Assembly (NCBI RefSeq): GCF_016461715.1
Contig: NZ_JAEMUI010000015.1
Coordinates: 62,001 to 126,000 of the forward strand
Source: Marinomonas spartinae
GTDB lineage: Bacteria > Pseudomonadota > Gammaproteobacteria > Pseudomonadales > Marinomonadaceae
DNA: 64,000 nucleotides
Direction: 5' to 3'
The position numbers were made by a program, and so were the translations under genes. The notes beneath the pieces are model-generated. The model was not told the origin of the DNA. It saw only the letters and a program-made list of their open reading frames with translations, and did not search any database. Positions 34,126 to 44,177 of the stretch are shown in pieces. Within the stretch, counting starts at the first letter, position 1, and every line of letters begins with the position of its first letter.

Positions 34126-36150
34126 TTAGAGTTTTGCGATCATGACCCCTCGGTAATGGCAGTGGATTTGTTTTTTGTCCAGCTCTATTCCGGGGGTTTT
34201 ATAAAGCACGTCTAATTGTGTGGTGGCTTTTGGCAATGGCACGCTTAGAGGGTGGTCTTCTCGGTAAAAGACAAGCCAAAGGTGTGTCGATAAGTCCGCC
34301 GGGGTCAGAATGGCCGACAAATAATCCCTCTCTTTCTGGGCCCAATCGTCGTTACTCATGGGCTGGTTGTGTTCATTTAGCCACTCAATGTGGTCCGAAG
34401 GTTGATATTGATACAGTGAATCGTCTTCTAAATAGATTTCCGCTAGAATGGGGTAGGCTTTTCGTATCGCCATCAAACTCGCAATCGCTTCTTGTAATTT
34501 AGTTCGGCTTTCACTTTCTTCCCACTTAAGCCATGTGATGTCGTTGTCTTGGCAGTAGGCGTTGTTGTTTCCTTGCTGTGTGTGGGACAGTTCATCCCCG
34601 CCAAGAATGTGAGGAGTGCCCTGGCTAAGTAGTAAGGTAGCAATAAAACACAGTTGTTGATTTAAGCGACGTTGCAAGATTTCGGCGTTATCTGTTTCAC
34701 CTTCGACACCAAAGTTTTGGCTGAGGTTATCACCGTGACCATCTCGGTTGTTTTCCATGTTTGCCATATTATGACGGCGGTGGTAAGAGACCAAATCATG
34801 CAATGTGTAGCCATCATGGTAGGTGATGTAGTTGACAGAGTGCAAAGCGCTTTTTTTTCCTTTATGGAAAATATCGCGTGATCCCATCAGGCGTGTGGCC
34901 AATTGCGAAGTGAAACCTTCATCACCACGCCAGAAACGCCGTACCGTATCACGATACTGGTCGTTACATTCTAAGAAGCCTCTGGGAAATTGCCCTAATT
35001 GGTAACCGTTTGGACCGATATCCCAAGGTTCCATAACTAAACAGGCTTCACTTAACACTGGGTCCTGTAAAATGGCTTGTAATAACGGCGCTTTAGGCGA
35101 AAAATCATGGTTGGTTCTGCCCAAGTCCACACCTAAGTCAAAGCGGAATCCATCGACACCCATGACCGTTACCCAATAGCGCATGCTATCGCAAATAAGA
35201 CGAATACTGCTTGGGTTATAGGTGTCCAGACAGTTGCCACAGCCAGTATAATTAAGGTATTGGCCCTCTTTGTGACGATAATAGTGGGCATTATCCAAAC
35301 CACGAAAGCAGACACTAGAGTGATTCATTTCGCTCTCAGCTGTGTGGTTGTATACCACGTCGAGAATAACCTCAAAACCGGCTTCACGGAGACCATCTAT
35401 CATGGTTTGAAATTCGCTGATAGCGTCTTTTTGAGCGTAAGAGGGTTCCGGTACAAAAAAGCTAATGGGGTTATAGCCCCAGTAGTTGTTGAGTTTGAGG
35501 CGTTGTAAATGTTGTTCTGTGGCAAAACTGAAACACGGCATCAACTGAATGGTGGTAATGCCAAGAGACTTTAGGTGTTTAATACCCGGTTTGGAGATTA
35601 CCCCAAGATAGGTGCCTTTAAGGGCGTCATCAATGGGTAAGTGCTGGCTGAATCCTTTGACATGCAGCTCGTATAGGGTGCGTTGGACATGTGGTACATG
35701 GACTCGTTTAGGGCGAATCGATGAGGCGCTGACACGCCGAACGATGGATTTTGGCACGCAATAGGCGGAGTCCACAAGGTGTTGCCCTCCATCTTCTGTG
35801 ATGGCGGCTTGGTCCTCGTGCCATTCGAGTTTACTGGTTAATGCTTTCGCATAAGGGTCGATAAGGAGTTTGTTTTCATTAAATAGTCGTTGCGAACTGG
35901 GGTCAAAAGGACCTTGCGCGCGAAAACCATAGTGTTGACCTTCTGTTAAGCCAAACACTTCCATATGCCATATACCACGACGCTTGGCAATAAAAGGCAA
36001 GCGTTCTAGTTCGTTTCCTTTGTCGTCAAAGAGGCACAAGAAAATAGCACTGGCTTCTTCTGAGGCGACCGCGAAATTGACACCATTTTCGGTAATTTGC
36101 GCTCCGAGCGGAAAGGGGTGACCAGAATTAATCGTGTAAGTATCGCTCAT
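34126..36150 (-). CDS. glgX: Glycogen debranching enzyme GlgX
   Basis: A 674-residue GH13 enzyme that cleaves alpha-1,6 branches left by phosphorylase. An N-terminal CBM48 domain (about residues 1-120, HPFPLGAQITENGVNFAV) precedes the barrel. The nucleophile lies in VDGFRFDLGVDLG, the acid/base in CLVMEPWDIG, and HDGYTLHDLVSYHRRHN is the GlgX-type segment. AAGGAAT precedes ATG 36150, which is 13 bp past the glgB stop, so they share a transcript. Confidence 0.95.
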   Translation of the reverse strand: MSDTYTINSGHPFPLGAQITENGVNFAVASEEASAIFLCLFDDKGNELERLPFIAKRRGIWHMEVFGLTEGQHYGFRAQGPFDPSSQRLFNENKLLIDPYAKALTSKLEWHEDQAAITEDGGQHLVDSAYCVPKSIVRRVSASSIRPKRVHVPHVQRTLYELHVKGFSQHLPIDDALKGTYLGVISKPGIKHLKSLGITTIQLMPCFSFATEQHLQRLKLNNYWGYNPISFFVPEPSYAQKDAISEFQTMIDGLREAGFEVILDVVYNHTAESEMNHSSVCFRGLDNAHYYRHKEGQYLNYTGCGNCLDTYNPSSIRLICDSMRYWVTVMGVDGFRFDLGVDLGRTNHDFSPKAPLLQAILQDPVLSEACLVMEPWDIGPNGYQLGQFPRGFLECNDQYRDTVRRFWRGDEGFTSQLATRLMGSRDIFHKGKKSALHSVNYITYHDGYTLHDLVSYHRRHNMANMENNRDGHGDNLSQNFGVEGETDNAEILQRRLNQQLCFIATLLLSQGTPHILGGDELSHTQQGNNNAYCQDNDITWLKWEESESRTKLQEAIASLMAIRKAYPILAEIYLEDDSLYQYQPSDHIEWLNEHNQPMSNDDWAQKERDYLSAILTPADLSTHLWLVFYREDHPLSVPLPKATTQLDVLYKTPGIELDKKQIHCHYRGVMIAKL

Positions 36151-36163
36151 GAAAGATTCCTTG

Positions 36164-38371
36164 TTATTCGCCTAGCCACTTTAAAAAGACGCCACTGAGA
36201 GGGGGGACTTTTATTTCAATGCTATTGGTTTTACCATGGCTGTCTATGGCCTCAGTTTGATAAATGTGATCTTTTTGACAGCCTTGGCTTAATAGGTAAT
36301 CACTTCCTGCGTAGCGTCCTTCATCGGAATTGAAGATCACTTGATAACGGCCGGGCTCTGGCACGCCGATACGGTAGTTTGCTTGAGGTACTGGCGTAAA
36401 GTTAGTGATAGCAATGCCGTGGGCAGTATACTCTTTGGCTTTGCGGACAAAGACCAAGATGCTGTTAGCGCTATCATCATAGCTGATCCATTCAAAACCA
36501 TGGCCGGAGTGGTCTAGGTGTAAGGCTGGTTCATTTTTATACAAATGGTTTAAATCTCGCGTCAGGTACTGTTGACCTTGGTGGTAGTCAATATCCAGCA
36601 AATGCCAATCAAGAGAGCGCTGGTGGCTCCATTCTTGGCCTTGTGCAAACTCGTTGCCCATAAAGTTGAGCTTTTTACCTGGGTGAAAATACATGTAAGC
36701 GGAAAAAGCGCGTAAGTTCGCGAATTTTTGCCATGGGTCGCCGGGCATTTTTTCGATCATGGATCCCTTGCCGTGGACAACTTCATCATGTGATATGGGC
36801 AAAACAAACTGTTCGTCGAACGCATAGACCATGCTAAAGGTGAGTTCACCTTGATGATATTTGCGATGTATCGGGTCTTTTTTGATGTACTCCAGTGAGT
36901 CGTTCATCCAGCCCATGTTCCATTTAAAGCCAAAACCCAGACCATCCATATAGGTGGGTTTCGAGACGCCAGGGAAGGCGGTAGACTCTTCTGCTACGGT
37001 AAAACAACGAGGGTGATTCAAATAGACGGTTTCGTTTAGGCGACGCAAAAAAGCAATGGCTTCGTAATTGTGATTACCTCCGTCCTGATTGGGAACCCAT
37101 TCACCCTGTTCCCGTGAATAATCAAGGTAAAGCATCGAGGCGACAGCATCCACTCGTAAGCCGTCTATATGAAACTCTTCAAGCCAGAAAACCGCATTAC
37201 TGATGAGATAATTAACGACATGATCTTTGCCAAAATCGTAAATCAGTGAGTTCCATTCCGGATGCCAGCCCTTTTTCGGGTCGGGGTATTCGTATTGTTT
37301 GCTACCATCAAAGTTGGCTAAACCATGGCTATCGGCGGGAAAGTGAGCAGGCACCCAATCCATGATGACACCAATGTTTGCCTGATGGAGTGCATCGACT
37401 AACACTTTAAACTCTTCTGGTGTGCCGTAGCGGGAGGTCACTGCATATAAACCAACGGGTTGATAGCCCCAAGAACCATCAAATGGGTATTCACTAATGG
37501 GCAGTAATTCTACGTGGGTATAGTCCATTTCTTGTAGATAAGGGACCAGTTCTTCTTTTAGTTCCAAGTAGGTGAGGGGTTGGTTATCGTCTTTACGACG
37601 CCATGAACCAAGGTGAAGTTCATAGATACTCATTGGGGTTTCGTAAATATCCACAAGTGGGCGCTGAGTCCACTGGGTATCTTGCCATTGATGTTTGTCA
37701 TCAAAGCAAGTTACGCTTGCAAAAGACGGATATTGTTCAATGCGCTGGGCAAAAGGGTCGCTACGGTGCGGTAGTATGTCGCCATTGTTCGCACGAATTT
37801 CAAACTTATAGCGAGCGCCATGATTCACATCGGGAATGAACAGTCGCCAAATGCCATCGCCATTACTTGACATGGGGTGAAGACGTCCATCCCAAGCATT
37901 AAAGTCACCAACGACTGAAACCGAACGAGCCGCTGGGGCATATACCGCGAACCGAGTGCCATTAATGGTTAATTGCTCGTTAATGTATGCCCCGCGACGA
38001 ATTGCCCCCTGGCTTTTATAGAGGTTGGCTTGATGGTGCTCAGGGTCATGAAAAGTGGCCTCTGAAAACTGGTAAGGATCAACAATGGTATAGGTATTAT
38101 CGCCATAGGTGACGTTAATTCGATAATGAAAAGGCGATTTTGCTTTAGGAAAAGATAACTCAAATAATCCATCTTTATGAAGGCAGTTCATCTTGCCTAA
38201 AACGGTGTCATCTGTCAGTGATATGACTGTGATAGCCGTCGCGGTAGGACGCCATACAGTCAGGGTGAAACCACTGGAAGTCTTTGATTTTTGTAAGCCT
38301 AAACAGCCAAATGGGTCGGCACAACGTGCGTTCAATATATCGTCAATTAGAACATTTTTAAGCGGATCCAT
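36164..38371 (-). CDS. glgB: 1,4-alpha-glucan branching enzyme GlgB
   Basis: A 735-residue GH13 enzyme making alpha-1,6 branches. It has two N-terminal CBM48-type modules (about 15-110 and 125-230), then the barrel. The nucleophile lies in DGLRVDAVASMLYLDYSR, the acid/base in FTVAEESTAFPG, and PISHDEVVHGKGSM carries the transition-state aspartate. The C-terminal beta domain is complete. GGAGAAG precedes ATG 38371. It is the middle gene of the operon. Confidence 0.96.
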   Translation of the reverse strand: MDPLKNVLIDDILNARCADPFGCLGLQKSKTSSGFTLTVWRPTATAITVISLTDDTVLGKMNCLHKDGLFELSFPKAKSPFHYRINVTYGDNTYTIVDPYQFSEATFHDPEHHQANLYKSQGAIRRGAYINEQLTINGTRFAVYAPAARSVSVVGDFNAWDGRLHPMSSNGDGIWRLFIPDVNHGARYKFEIRANNGDILPHRSDPFAQRIEQYPSFASVTCFDDKHQWQDTQWTQRPLVDIYETPMSIYELHLGSWRRKDDNQPLTYLELKEELVPYLQEMDYTHVELLPISEYPFDGSWGYQPVGLYAVTSRYGTPEEFKVLVDALHQANIGVIMDWVPAHFPADSHGLANFDGSKQYEYPDPKKGWHPEWNSLIYDFGKDHVVNYLISNAVFWLEEFHIDGLRVDAVASMLYLDYSREQGEWVPNQDGGNHNYEAIAFLRRLNETVYLNHPRCFTVAEESTAFPGVSKPTYMDGLGFGFKWNMGWMNDSLEYIKKDPIHRKYHQGELTFSMVYAFDEQFVLPISHDEVVHGKGSMIEKMPGDPWQKFANLRAFSAYMYFHPGKKLNFMGNEFAQGQEWSHQRSLDWHLLDIDYHQGQQYLTRDLNHLYKNEPALHLDHSGHGFEWISYDDSANSILVFVRKAKEYTAHGIAITNFTPVPQANYRIGVPEPGRYQVIFNSDEGRYAGSDYLLSQGCQKDHIYQTEAIDSHGKTNSIEIKVPPLSGVFLKWLGE

Positions 38372-38412
38372 TCACTTCTCCAAAGAAGGGTTAGTGTATT
38401 TAGAATATTAAT

Positions 38413-41400
38413 TTAGTGTTTCTTTTCCGTTACTTGTTGGCGTTGTCGACTGTGTAGTTTACTGACTGCCCAACGCAGATATTGGTTCACTTTATTTGGT
38501 GTTAACTGGGCAAATTCATCTAATGCCGCCTCAGCCAGATCTTTCTCAGGATGATCGACTTGGTGTTGCTTAACATGATCCATTGCTGCGCGGGAAACCA
38601 ACACAGGCAAATTAATCTCTTGATCAAAGTGACAGTTTTTATGCTGCTGACAAAATTGAATAAAAGCGTATAACCCTTCAAAAATCAGACTCTTATACCA
38701 AACGGGATGAATGTCTGAAGTGAGGCTTTCAATTAAAATAGCAAAGGTGTCCTCTCCTGGCGTCATGGAGCTTAATGTTTGTTTGCAGTTTAATGTGGTA
38801 TTACTTTGCATATCACCAAACACAATAGCATCTACATGACTTAGACTTTCCCATAGCTGTTTTAGCATGCTCTCAGGTAGTTTGGTGATGATGCCTTGTT
38901 CTACTCGCCAGTCAAACCAATCCATGTCTTTCATTTTGCTGTTATCGCTGTCGACTTTATGATGATAACGAACATGATTTACTACATGGTTAAAATCTTC
39001 ATGCTTTTGTTGTAACACTTGTTTGAAGGTGTCGTAAAGCAAACTAGGTGAAAGTTTCGATAAGGTTTCAAAGACTGGCGCGTTTTCATCTGGGTTAATG
39101 TGTCTTGCGCAGAGTAGGGCAAGGCTGTGAATACGAATAGTTCGTACCCCAGAAAAAAATTCAGGGTAGACTTTGATTAGCGTACCCGCAATGGCAATTA
39201 GCTCATGGCAAATGACCAAGGATAGAGAGGATGAAGAGGTTGATTTTAGCAGCTCCATAATCTCATCTTGGTGTAAGGGCAAGGTGATGTCGGTTTCGTT
39301 TTCCAGAGCATCCCCAACGACTAATAGACGCTGACGAACAGTAATGTCGGCGATATAAGTAGCTAGATCTGTTGTGGGCTTCAGCATTAAAGAAAACAAT
39401 TGTCTCGATGCTTGCCAGTTTTCTGTTAGAAGCGCTTGAGTGTAGACGGAGTCTAAGACTTTATAGGCGGTGACGGCGGGTGTTGTCCCTGGGATGGTGT
39501 TCATCAGCGCTCGTCTTGCACCCAGTTCAATCAAAGAGTCAATGGCTTCAGATAGGCTGGGCTTTTGGTTTAAACGTGCCAGTAATGTATCTGTGTCTAT
39601 TTCATGAATTTTTTGGGTGTCGTAAGGTGTTCCGCCCGACGATAATGGCCAAGGTTTTTCGTGTAATGGTAATGTTGCCCCCAGCATTTGCGTTTCTGGT
39701 GAGACAATTGTAATGCTACGGCGATTGCCTGATTTAAACGCGTTTTTAGCGGATTGGGCAATGACTCGAAACTCCTCTCTTTCTCGTTTTTGCAGTTGAC
39801 GTATAAACTCAAATAATTCATCACTGCCAGGCATTTCACTTAAGGCTTCATCGATCAAAATAGCAAAAACGGCATTGGCAGGGTAATACCAATGGCCTTC
39901 AATAATGGTTAATTCATTACAAATATGGGCTTGAAACAGTCTAGGGTCGACTTTGCGGTAGTCTTTGTCTTCATTCTGAATCCAAGACAAACACAAGTAG
40001 TTTTCATCGTTAATAGTAAAGGGCTGAGAGGTAGCCAAGCTGTTCAATGCTCTATTAGGACGTCCACTGAGCCCTAGTGCGGGTGAGGCCCCCAAGTGGC
40101 GATAGGTTTCCACAAGTTGCACCGCACTGATGACTTTGAACGGGGCAATTTCATCGACGGTTTGACAGAGACAGCCAGCTTTTAACAGTTTGTCTTTCAC
40201 TGCGTTGTTTTGCGCGAGAATCACCATGGAGGTGGTGACCACATTCGGTCGATGCTGAATGCGATGTAATCCCAGAGGGTCGAGATCATCGGTTCGAATC
40301 AGTTCATCATCGAGCATTTTACCCACCAAATACAAGCTTTGCGCCCAAACAAGGGGCAAGTTGTCATTCGCAAGGCGTTTTTGCGAACCGGGGTTTTCTT
40401 TTTCGGCCAAGATGCTTTCTTGAGGAACATAGTACAGTTCGGGTAGTAACATCTCACCGTCTTTTTCTATCATCAGTGTTTCAAGTTTATGGCGATAGAA
40501 GTTAGCGCTTTCCCAGTCACGGGCAAAGAGTCGACCGATGTATAAATAGGTGAAAAAGAGTGGCCATTCGGACTCAATATGCTCAAAGTTAATCAGCTCA
40601 TTGTATTCGTAATAGATTCGACTTTGATCTTCCAGAACCGATTGATGTCCATCTAATAAGAAACGCTTACAACCATATTCACCGCCGAGTTTGCTGAGGA
40701 TTTCATCACGGGTTCTTTGAGTCAGCTTTTCGTCGTTTACTGCAAACGCGGGGAAGCTGATGATGCTTAATAGGGCGCTATCTACCTCTTTTGAGCGAGA
40801 CTCTTTCGGCAGGAGAGATTGTAATACGGAGCCTGCTCTGGCCACGGCATCTGCAAAGGAGTGGATGACAGCCCACTCGGGACCATCATTACCAAACAAG
40901 TTTAGGCCGTCTAAAGCTTCCATCGCGGCTTTGGCCATGCCGACTGAACTGGCGTTGATTTCGGCTTTGCCATTATTCACTTTATTGCCTCGCTCCCAAA
41001 TGCCGTAATCAGGAGTGCGATAGGTACGAGAAATATAATAGACGAGGTTCTGAATAAAATTGGCTTCGTCGTGAGTAAAGATGAGTTTGCTGCCCGCTTT
41101 GGTCATTTGGGCCAGTGTCAATAAGTAGAAGCTGGTGGCATCAATTTGCAAATGTCCCCAAGCATCGTCTGCAACCGCTTCGAGCCCTGTTTTTGTGTCG
41201 TATTTTGCGTGCAGTGCGTCCTTGGGATCAAGGCTGTGTTTAAATGCCTCGACTTTATGGGATTGGCGCATCATGGCGTACAGCAAACCACGCATCATTT
41301 TAATGCAAGAATACTCTAATTCGTGGGAACGTTTATCTGGGTTTGAGGCACGCTTGTAGGCTAGATGGAGCGCCCAAACGGCTTGAATACTATAAACGTT

Positions 41401-41550
41401 GTCTCGTACCCAAGCATCGGTGTAGTTGCCGTGATTATTGATGCTAGTACTAGCCGGAAAAAGTCCAGTAACAGGGTGTTGCCGAGAGAGGATCACAGCC
41501 TGAATGTGTTTGTATAGAGAGTTTAGCTTTTCTTGGGTATCAAACGCCAT
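38413..41550 (-). CDS. GH15-like protein related to phosphorylase kinase alpha/beta
   Basis: A 1045-residue protein. The first 650 residues form an (alpha/alpha)6 glucoamylase-like region: TDAWVRDNVYSIQAVWAL (44-61), DYGIWERG with E186 in the general-acid position, and EINASSVGMAKAA (197-209). YGCKRFLLDG (292-301) and HIESEWPLFFTYLYI (324-338) closely recall the alpha and beta regulatory subunits of animal phosphorylase kinase. The C-terminal 350-400 residues are helical, also as in those subunits. No kinase domain is encoded nearby. As first gene of an operon with glgB and glgX, it may regulate or hydrolyse glycogen. AAGGAA precedes ATG 41550. Confidence 0.88.
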   Translation of the reverse strand: MAFDTQEKLNSLYKHIQAVILSRQHPVTGLFPASTSINNHGNYTDAWVRDNVYSIQAVWALHLAYKRASNPDKRSHELEYSCIKMMRGLLYAMMRQSHKVEAFKHSLDPKDALHAKYDTKTGLEAVADDAWGHLQIDATSFYLLTLAQMTKAGSKLIFTHDEANFIQNLVYYISRTYRTPDYGIWERGNKVNNGKAEINASSVGMAKAAMEALDGLNLFGNDGPEWAVIHSFADAVARAGSVLQSLLPKESRSKEVDSALLSIISFPAFAVNDEKLTQRTRDEILSKLGGEYGCKRFLLDGHQSVLEDQSRIYYEYNELINFEHIESEWPLFFTYLYIGRLFARDWESANFYRHKLETLMIEKDGEMLLPELYYVPQESILAEKENPGSQKRLANDNLPLVWAQSLYLVGKMLDDELIRTDDLDPLGLHRIQHRPNVVTTSMVILAQNNAVKDKLLKAGCLCQTVDEIAPFKVISAVQLVETYRHLGASPALGLSGRPNRALNSLATSQPFTINDENYLCLSWIQNEDKDYRKVDPRLFQAHICNELTIIEGHWYYPANAVFAILIDEALSEMPGSDELFEFIRQLQKREREEFRVIAQSAKNAFKSGNRRSITIVSPETQMLGATLPLHEKPWPLSSGGTPYDTQKIHEIDTDTLLARLNQKPSLSEAIDSLIELGARRALMNTIPGTTPAVTAYKVLDSVYTQALLTENWQASRQLFSLMLKPTTDLATYIADITVRQRLLVVGDALENETDITLPLHQDEIMELLKSTSSSSLSLVICHELIAIAGTLIKVYPEFFSGVRTIRIHSLALLCARHINPDENAPVFETLSKLSPSLLYDTFKQVLQQKHEDFNHVVNHVRYHHKVDSDNSKMKDMDWFDWRVEQGIITKLPESMLKQLWESLSHVDAIVFGDMQSNTTLNCKQTLSSMTPGEDTFAILIESLTSDIHPVWYKSLIFEGLYAFIQFCQQHKNCHFDQEINLPVLVSRAAMDHVKQHQVDHPEKDLAEAALDEFAQLTPNKVNQYLRWAVSKLHSRQRQQVTEKKH

Positions 41551-41864
41551 ATTCCTTCCCTCAGAACGTAAAACATAAAATCAGTTGTCTGGATGATGGA
41601 TTCGTTCACTTATATGAATGTACTACCGTAAGCATATGGTGAGTTGCTACTAAGATAAAGCAGTAAAGCGAACTTCTTATCGATTCGATTTAGTGTATCT
41701 ACCATCATAGGCGTTTTTTTGAGTTGTGCCTAACTGCTTAGAGTATATATAAAAATAATCAGCAAAAAGAATGCCTAATGACTCTATTGGCAGAGTAGAA
41801 GTCAAAATAAGTTGATAGGAGAAGGGGGATAGAAGGGAGCAGATAAACAAATAGGAATTGATGC
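41551..41864. other. Intergenic region, promoter side of the glycogen operon
   Basis: No gene is seen in these 314 bases. The part next to 41550 should hold the promoter of the GH15-glgB-glgX operon, but no clear -35/-10 pair or operator stands out. Confidence 0.4.
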
Positions 41865-41894
41865 ACAGCCCGTCTTTTTATGGAAACGGGCTGT
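41865..41894 (-). terminator. Terminator of the chemoreceptor gene
   Basis: ACAGCCCG (41865-41872) and CGGGCTGT (41887-41894) form a stem 41 bp past the chemoreceptor stop on the minus strand. Confidence 0.65.
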
Positions 41895-41934
41895 AGGGTA
41901 AGTGCTGAAAGGAAGGATAAACGATCTACTTTCT

Positions 41935-43533
41935 TTAGGTGCTGAATTGGTTCACCAGAGTACGTAATTGAGAGGCGCACTGGGTTAGTTGCTCGACCGA
42001 TGCATGGATTTCATTGGAGTTGACTGTGGTAGTGCCACACACATTGGCAATATTGTCCAAAGCCGCGCTGACGGTTTGCGAAGACGCATGTTGACGATTG
42101 GTCGCTTCTGTAATTTGTGTATTAAGCTTGGAGATGGACAAGACACCACTGGCGATGTCTTTAAAGGTTTTTCCCGCTTCGGATGTTTGCTCTGCGCCTT
42201 GGTTAGCGGTGGTTTGTGCATTTTCCATGACTTCCACCGTGGTAAGGGTTTGTTGCGTCAGTTCGTTGATCAAACCACCAATATCTGTGGCCGCTGTTTG
42301 TGAACGTTGAGCTAGCTGGCGAACTTCATCCGCAACCACGGCAAAGCCTCGGCCTTGTTCACCTGCTCGGGCGGCTTCAATGGCCGCATTCAAGGCTAAC
42401 AGATTGGTTTGATCGGCGACTTCAGAAATAATACCAAGTCGCTCATTGATATTGCTCACATCTTCTCGGAGTTGGTGGATTTTCTTCGTTGCATCGCCCA
42501 CTTCTCGGGAGAGGCGCTGAATGTCTTGGTTGGCTTTGTTCATGACGCTTAAGCCCTGCTGTGAATGCTGGCCTAATTCTGTGGCAGTGCTGCTTGCGCG
42601 CTCGGCAATGGCCTGTGTTTCATCGACTGATGCTATCATGTCCTGCATAAGTTGTGTGGCTTGTTCTGTGTCCCTTAGCTGCATCGACACGCCACTGACC
42701 GTTTTCTCGGTAGACTGGTTCGTATGACCAACAATACTATCTAAGGTTTCACTAGAGTGACTGACATTGCGCACAATCGATTGAAAATCGCTCATCATAC
42801 TGTTGAATGCATCGGCCATTTCACCCATTTCATCTTCTCCGTCAAACTCGACACGGCGCGTTAAATTGCCGGACTTTTTCACCGATGTCATGGTATTGCA
42901 TAAGGTGGTGATACGGGTGGTGACTAAATGGATAATAAACAAAGCTGAACCACCAATGACGATGGTTAACACCCCAACCAGAATTGCATAGTTAATTAAT
43001 GTGTCTAAAAACAGGTCAATGACTTTGTCCATAGAAGAGGTGGCTATTAAGGTTAATTGCCAAGGAGAAAATGTTGTGCTACTGGCAATCATACTGTGCT
43101 GTTGACCTTCTTTATCTTGATATTGAAAGCGCCAGGCTTGATTTTCAGTATGGTTATTGAGTCCAGTAAGGAGAGAGTTAGGTGCTGTTTGGTTTTCTGT
43201 ATTTAGACTAGGAGCGTTTAGTAACTGTTGGTTGCCATCCAATAACCAGATTTTTTGATTACTGCCGTAATGAATGAGAGCAAGGGCTTGAATTGCTTGC
43301 TGTTTGGCTTGGTCAACGGTCAGTTGTCCTTGCTTTTGTTTCTCGTAAAGAGGGGCAATAATAGAGTGAGCAATATTCAGCACATCTCGGGTTTGGTTTT
43401 CTCGGTCTTTCACTTCACTGTGAAACAGTGTGGTTAGTGACACTAGGATTAATGCCGTTGTTCCTAACGACATCAAACCAATAATTGCCCACAGTTTGTA
43501 GCGTATTTTTATATTATTAATTTTTTTTAGCAT
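41935..43533 (-). CDS. Methyl-accepting chemotaxis protein (single-Cache sensor)
   Basis: A 532-residue chemoreceptor. A membrane helix at about residues 13-33 is followed by a periplasmic sensor of about 150 residues with sCache_2 features ([35 protein letters not shown]), a second membrane helix (about 185-208), HAMP, and the signalling domain with its conserved tip [20 protein letters not shown], then [17 protein letters not shown]. It signals to CheA/CheW; the ligand is probably a small carboxylate or similar. GGGAGT precedes ATG 43533. No che genes lie in the window. Confidence 0.94.
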   Translation of the reverse strand: MLKKINNIKIRYKLWAIIGLMSLGTTALILVSLTTLFHSEVKDRENQTRDVLNIAHSIIAPLYEKQKQGQLTVDQAKQQAIQALALIHYGSNQKIWLLDGNQQLLNAPSLNTENQTAPNSLLTGLNNHTENQAWRFQYQDKEGQQHSMIASSTTFSPWQLTLIATSSMDKVIDLFLDTLINYAILVGVLTIVIGGSALFIIHLVTTRITTLCNTMTSVKKSGNLTRRVEFDGEDEMGEMADAFNSMMSDFQSIVRNVSHSSETLDSIVGHTNQSTEKTVSGVSMQLRDTEQATQLMQDMIASVDETQAIAERASSTATELGQHSQQGLSVMNKANQDIQRLSREVGDATKKIHQLREDVSNINERLGIISEVADQTNLLALNAAIEAARAGEQGRGFAVVADEVRQLAQRSQTAATDIGGLINELTQQTLTTVEVMENAQTTANQGAEQTSEAGKTFKDIASGVLSISKLNTQITEATNRQHASSQTVSAALDNIANVCGTTTVNSNEIHASVEQLTQCASQLRTLVNQFST

Positions 43534-43672
43534 GCATTACTCCCGATGTAATCCCTGGCGCATTCTACTGTGGTAATGGTAAGAACTCGAACTTACACTT
43601 TGATGTATATCATAATATTCACAAATAATGTATGCATGGCGTAGTCTTTATTACGACCAGTAGGAATAAAAA

Positions 43673-44104
43673 TTGAGCTATTTCATCGTCTTTAGTACAT
43701 CGTTTTTGTCCGCTACTATTTTGCCCTTGGGTTCTGAAGCCTTTTTGCTTTACTATGCTAGAGACGGCATATCGTCCATTGTATTGTTGTGGTTTTTAGC
43801 CAGTACAGGTAATACTTTAGGGGCGTTGACTAACTGGTATCTTGGGCGTTTCATATCTCGTTTCGAGACAAAAAAATGGTTCCCGGTGAGCCCAACATCA
43901 CGTCAACGTGCTGAACGTGTGTTTAATAAATACGGCTACTGGAGTTTGTTATTTACTTGGCTTCCTGTGATTGGTGATGGGATTTCATTAATTGCAGGTG
44001 TATTTCATACACAAATAAGGTATTTTTTACCTTTCGTTTTTGTTGGGAAGGCGGCAAGATATGGGTTCATACTGTGGGGGCAAAGCTGGCTCTTTAACAG
44101 TTAG
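43673..44104 (+). CDS. YqaA-family (DedA/VTT-like) membrane protein
   Basis: A 143-residue protein with four membrane segments. FLSATILPLGSEAFLLYY, GNTLGALTNWYLGRFI and FTWLPVIGDGISLIAGVF are the YqaA form of the VTT/DedA fold, whose two re-entrant loops suggest lipid or ion movement. No ATG is available, so TTG 43673 is the start. It is 73 bp upstream of the SPOR lipoprotein gene. Confidence 0.87.
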   Translation: MSYFIVFSTSFLSATILPLGSEAFLLYYARDGISSIVLLWFLASTGNTLGALTNWYLGRFISRFETKKWFPVSPTSRQRAERVFNKYGYWSLLFTWLPVIGDGISLIAGVFHTQIRYFLPFVFVGKAARYGFILWGQSWLFNS

Positions 44105-44177
44105 AGAGCGGCGATATGTTTGATTATGCTTTTTCTTGGTTAGTTTTGCCTTATTTGGTGTACATGGAGGAATTTTA

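Noticed and set aside
39480-41359. Several open frames on the plus strand opposite the GH15-like gene
   Set aside because: They lie wholly inside a well-supported long gene, lack binding sites and have no recognisable family.
43534-43672. Sigma-28 flagellar promoter ahead of the chemoreceptor gene
   Set aside because: No TAAA-N15-GCCGATAA-like sequence was found on the minus strand; the same holds ahead of the second chemoreceptor gene at 48447.
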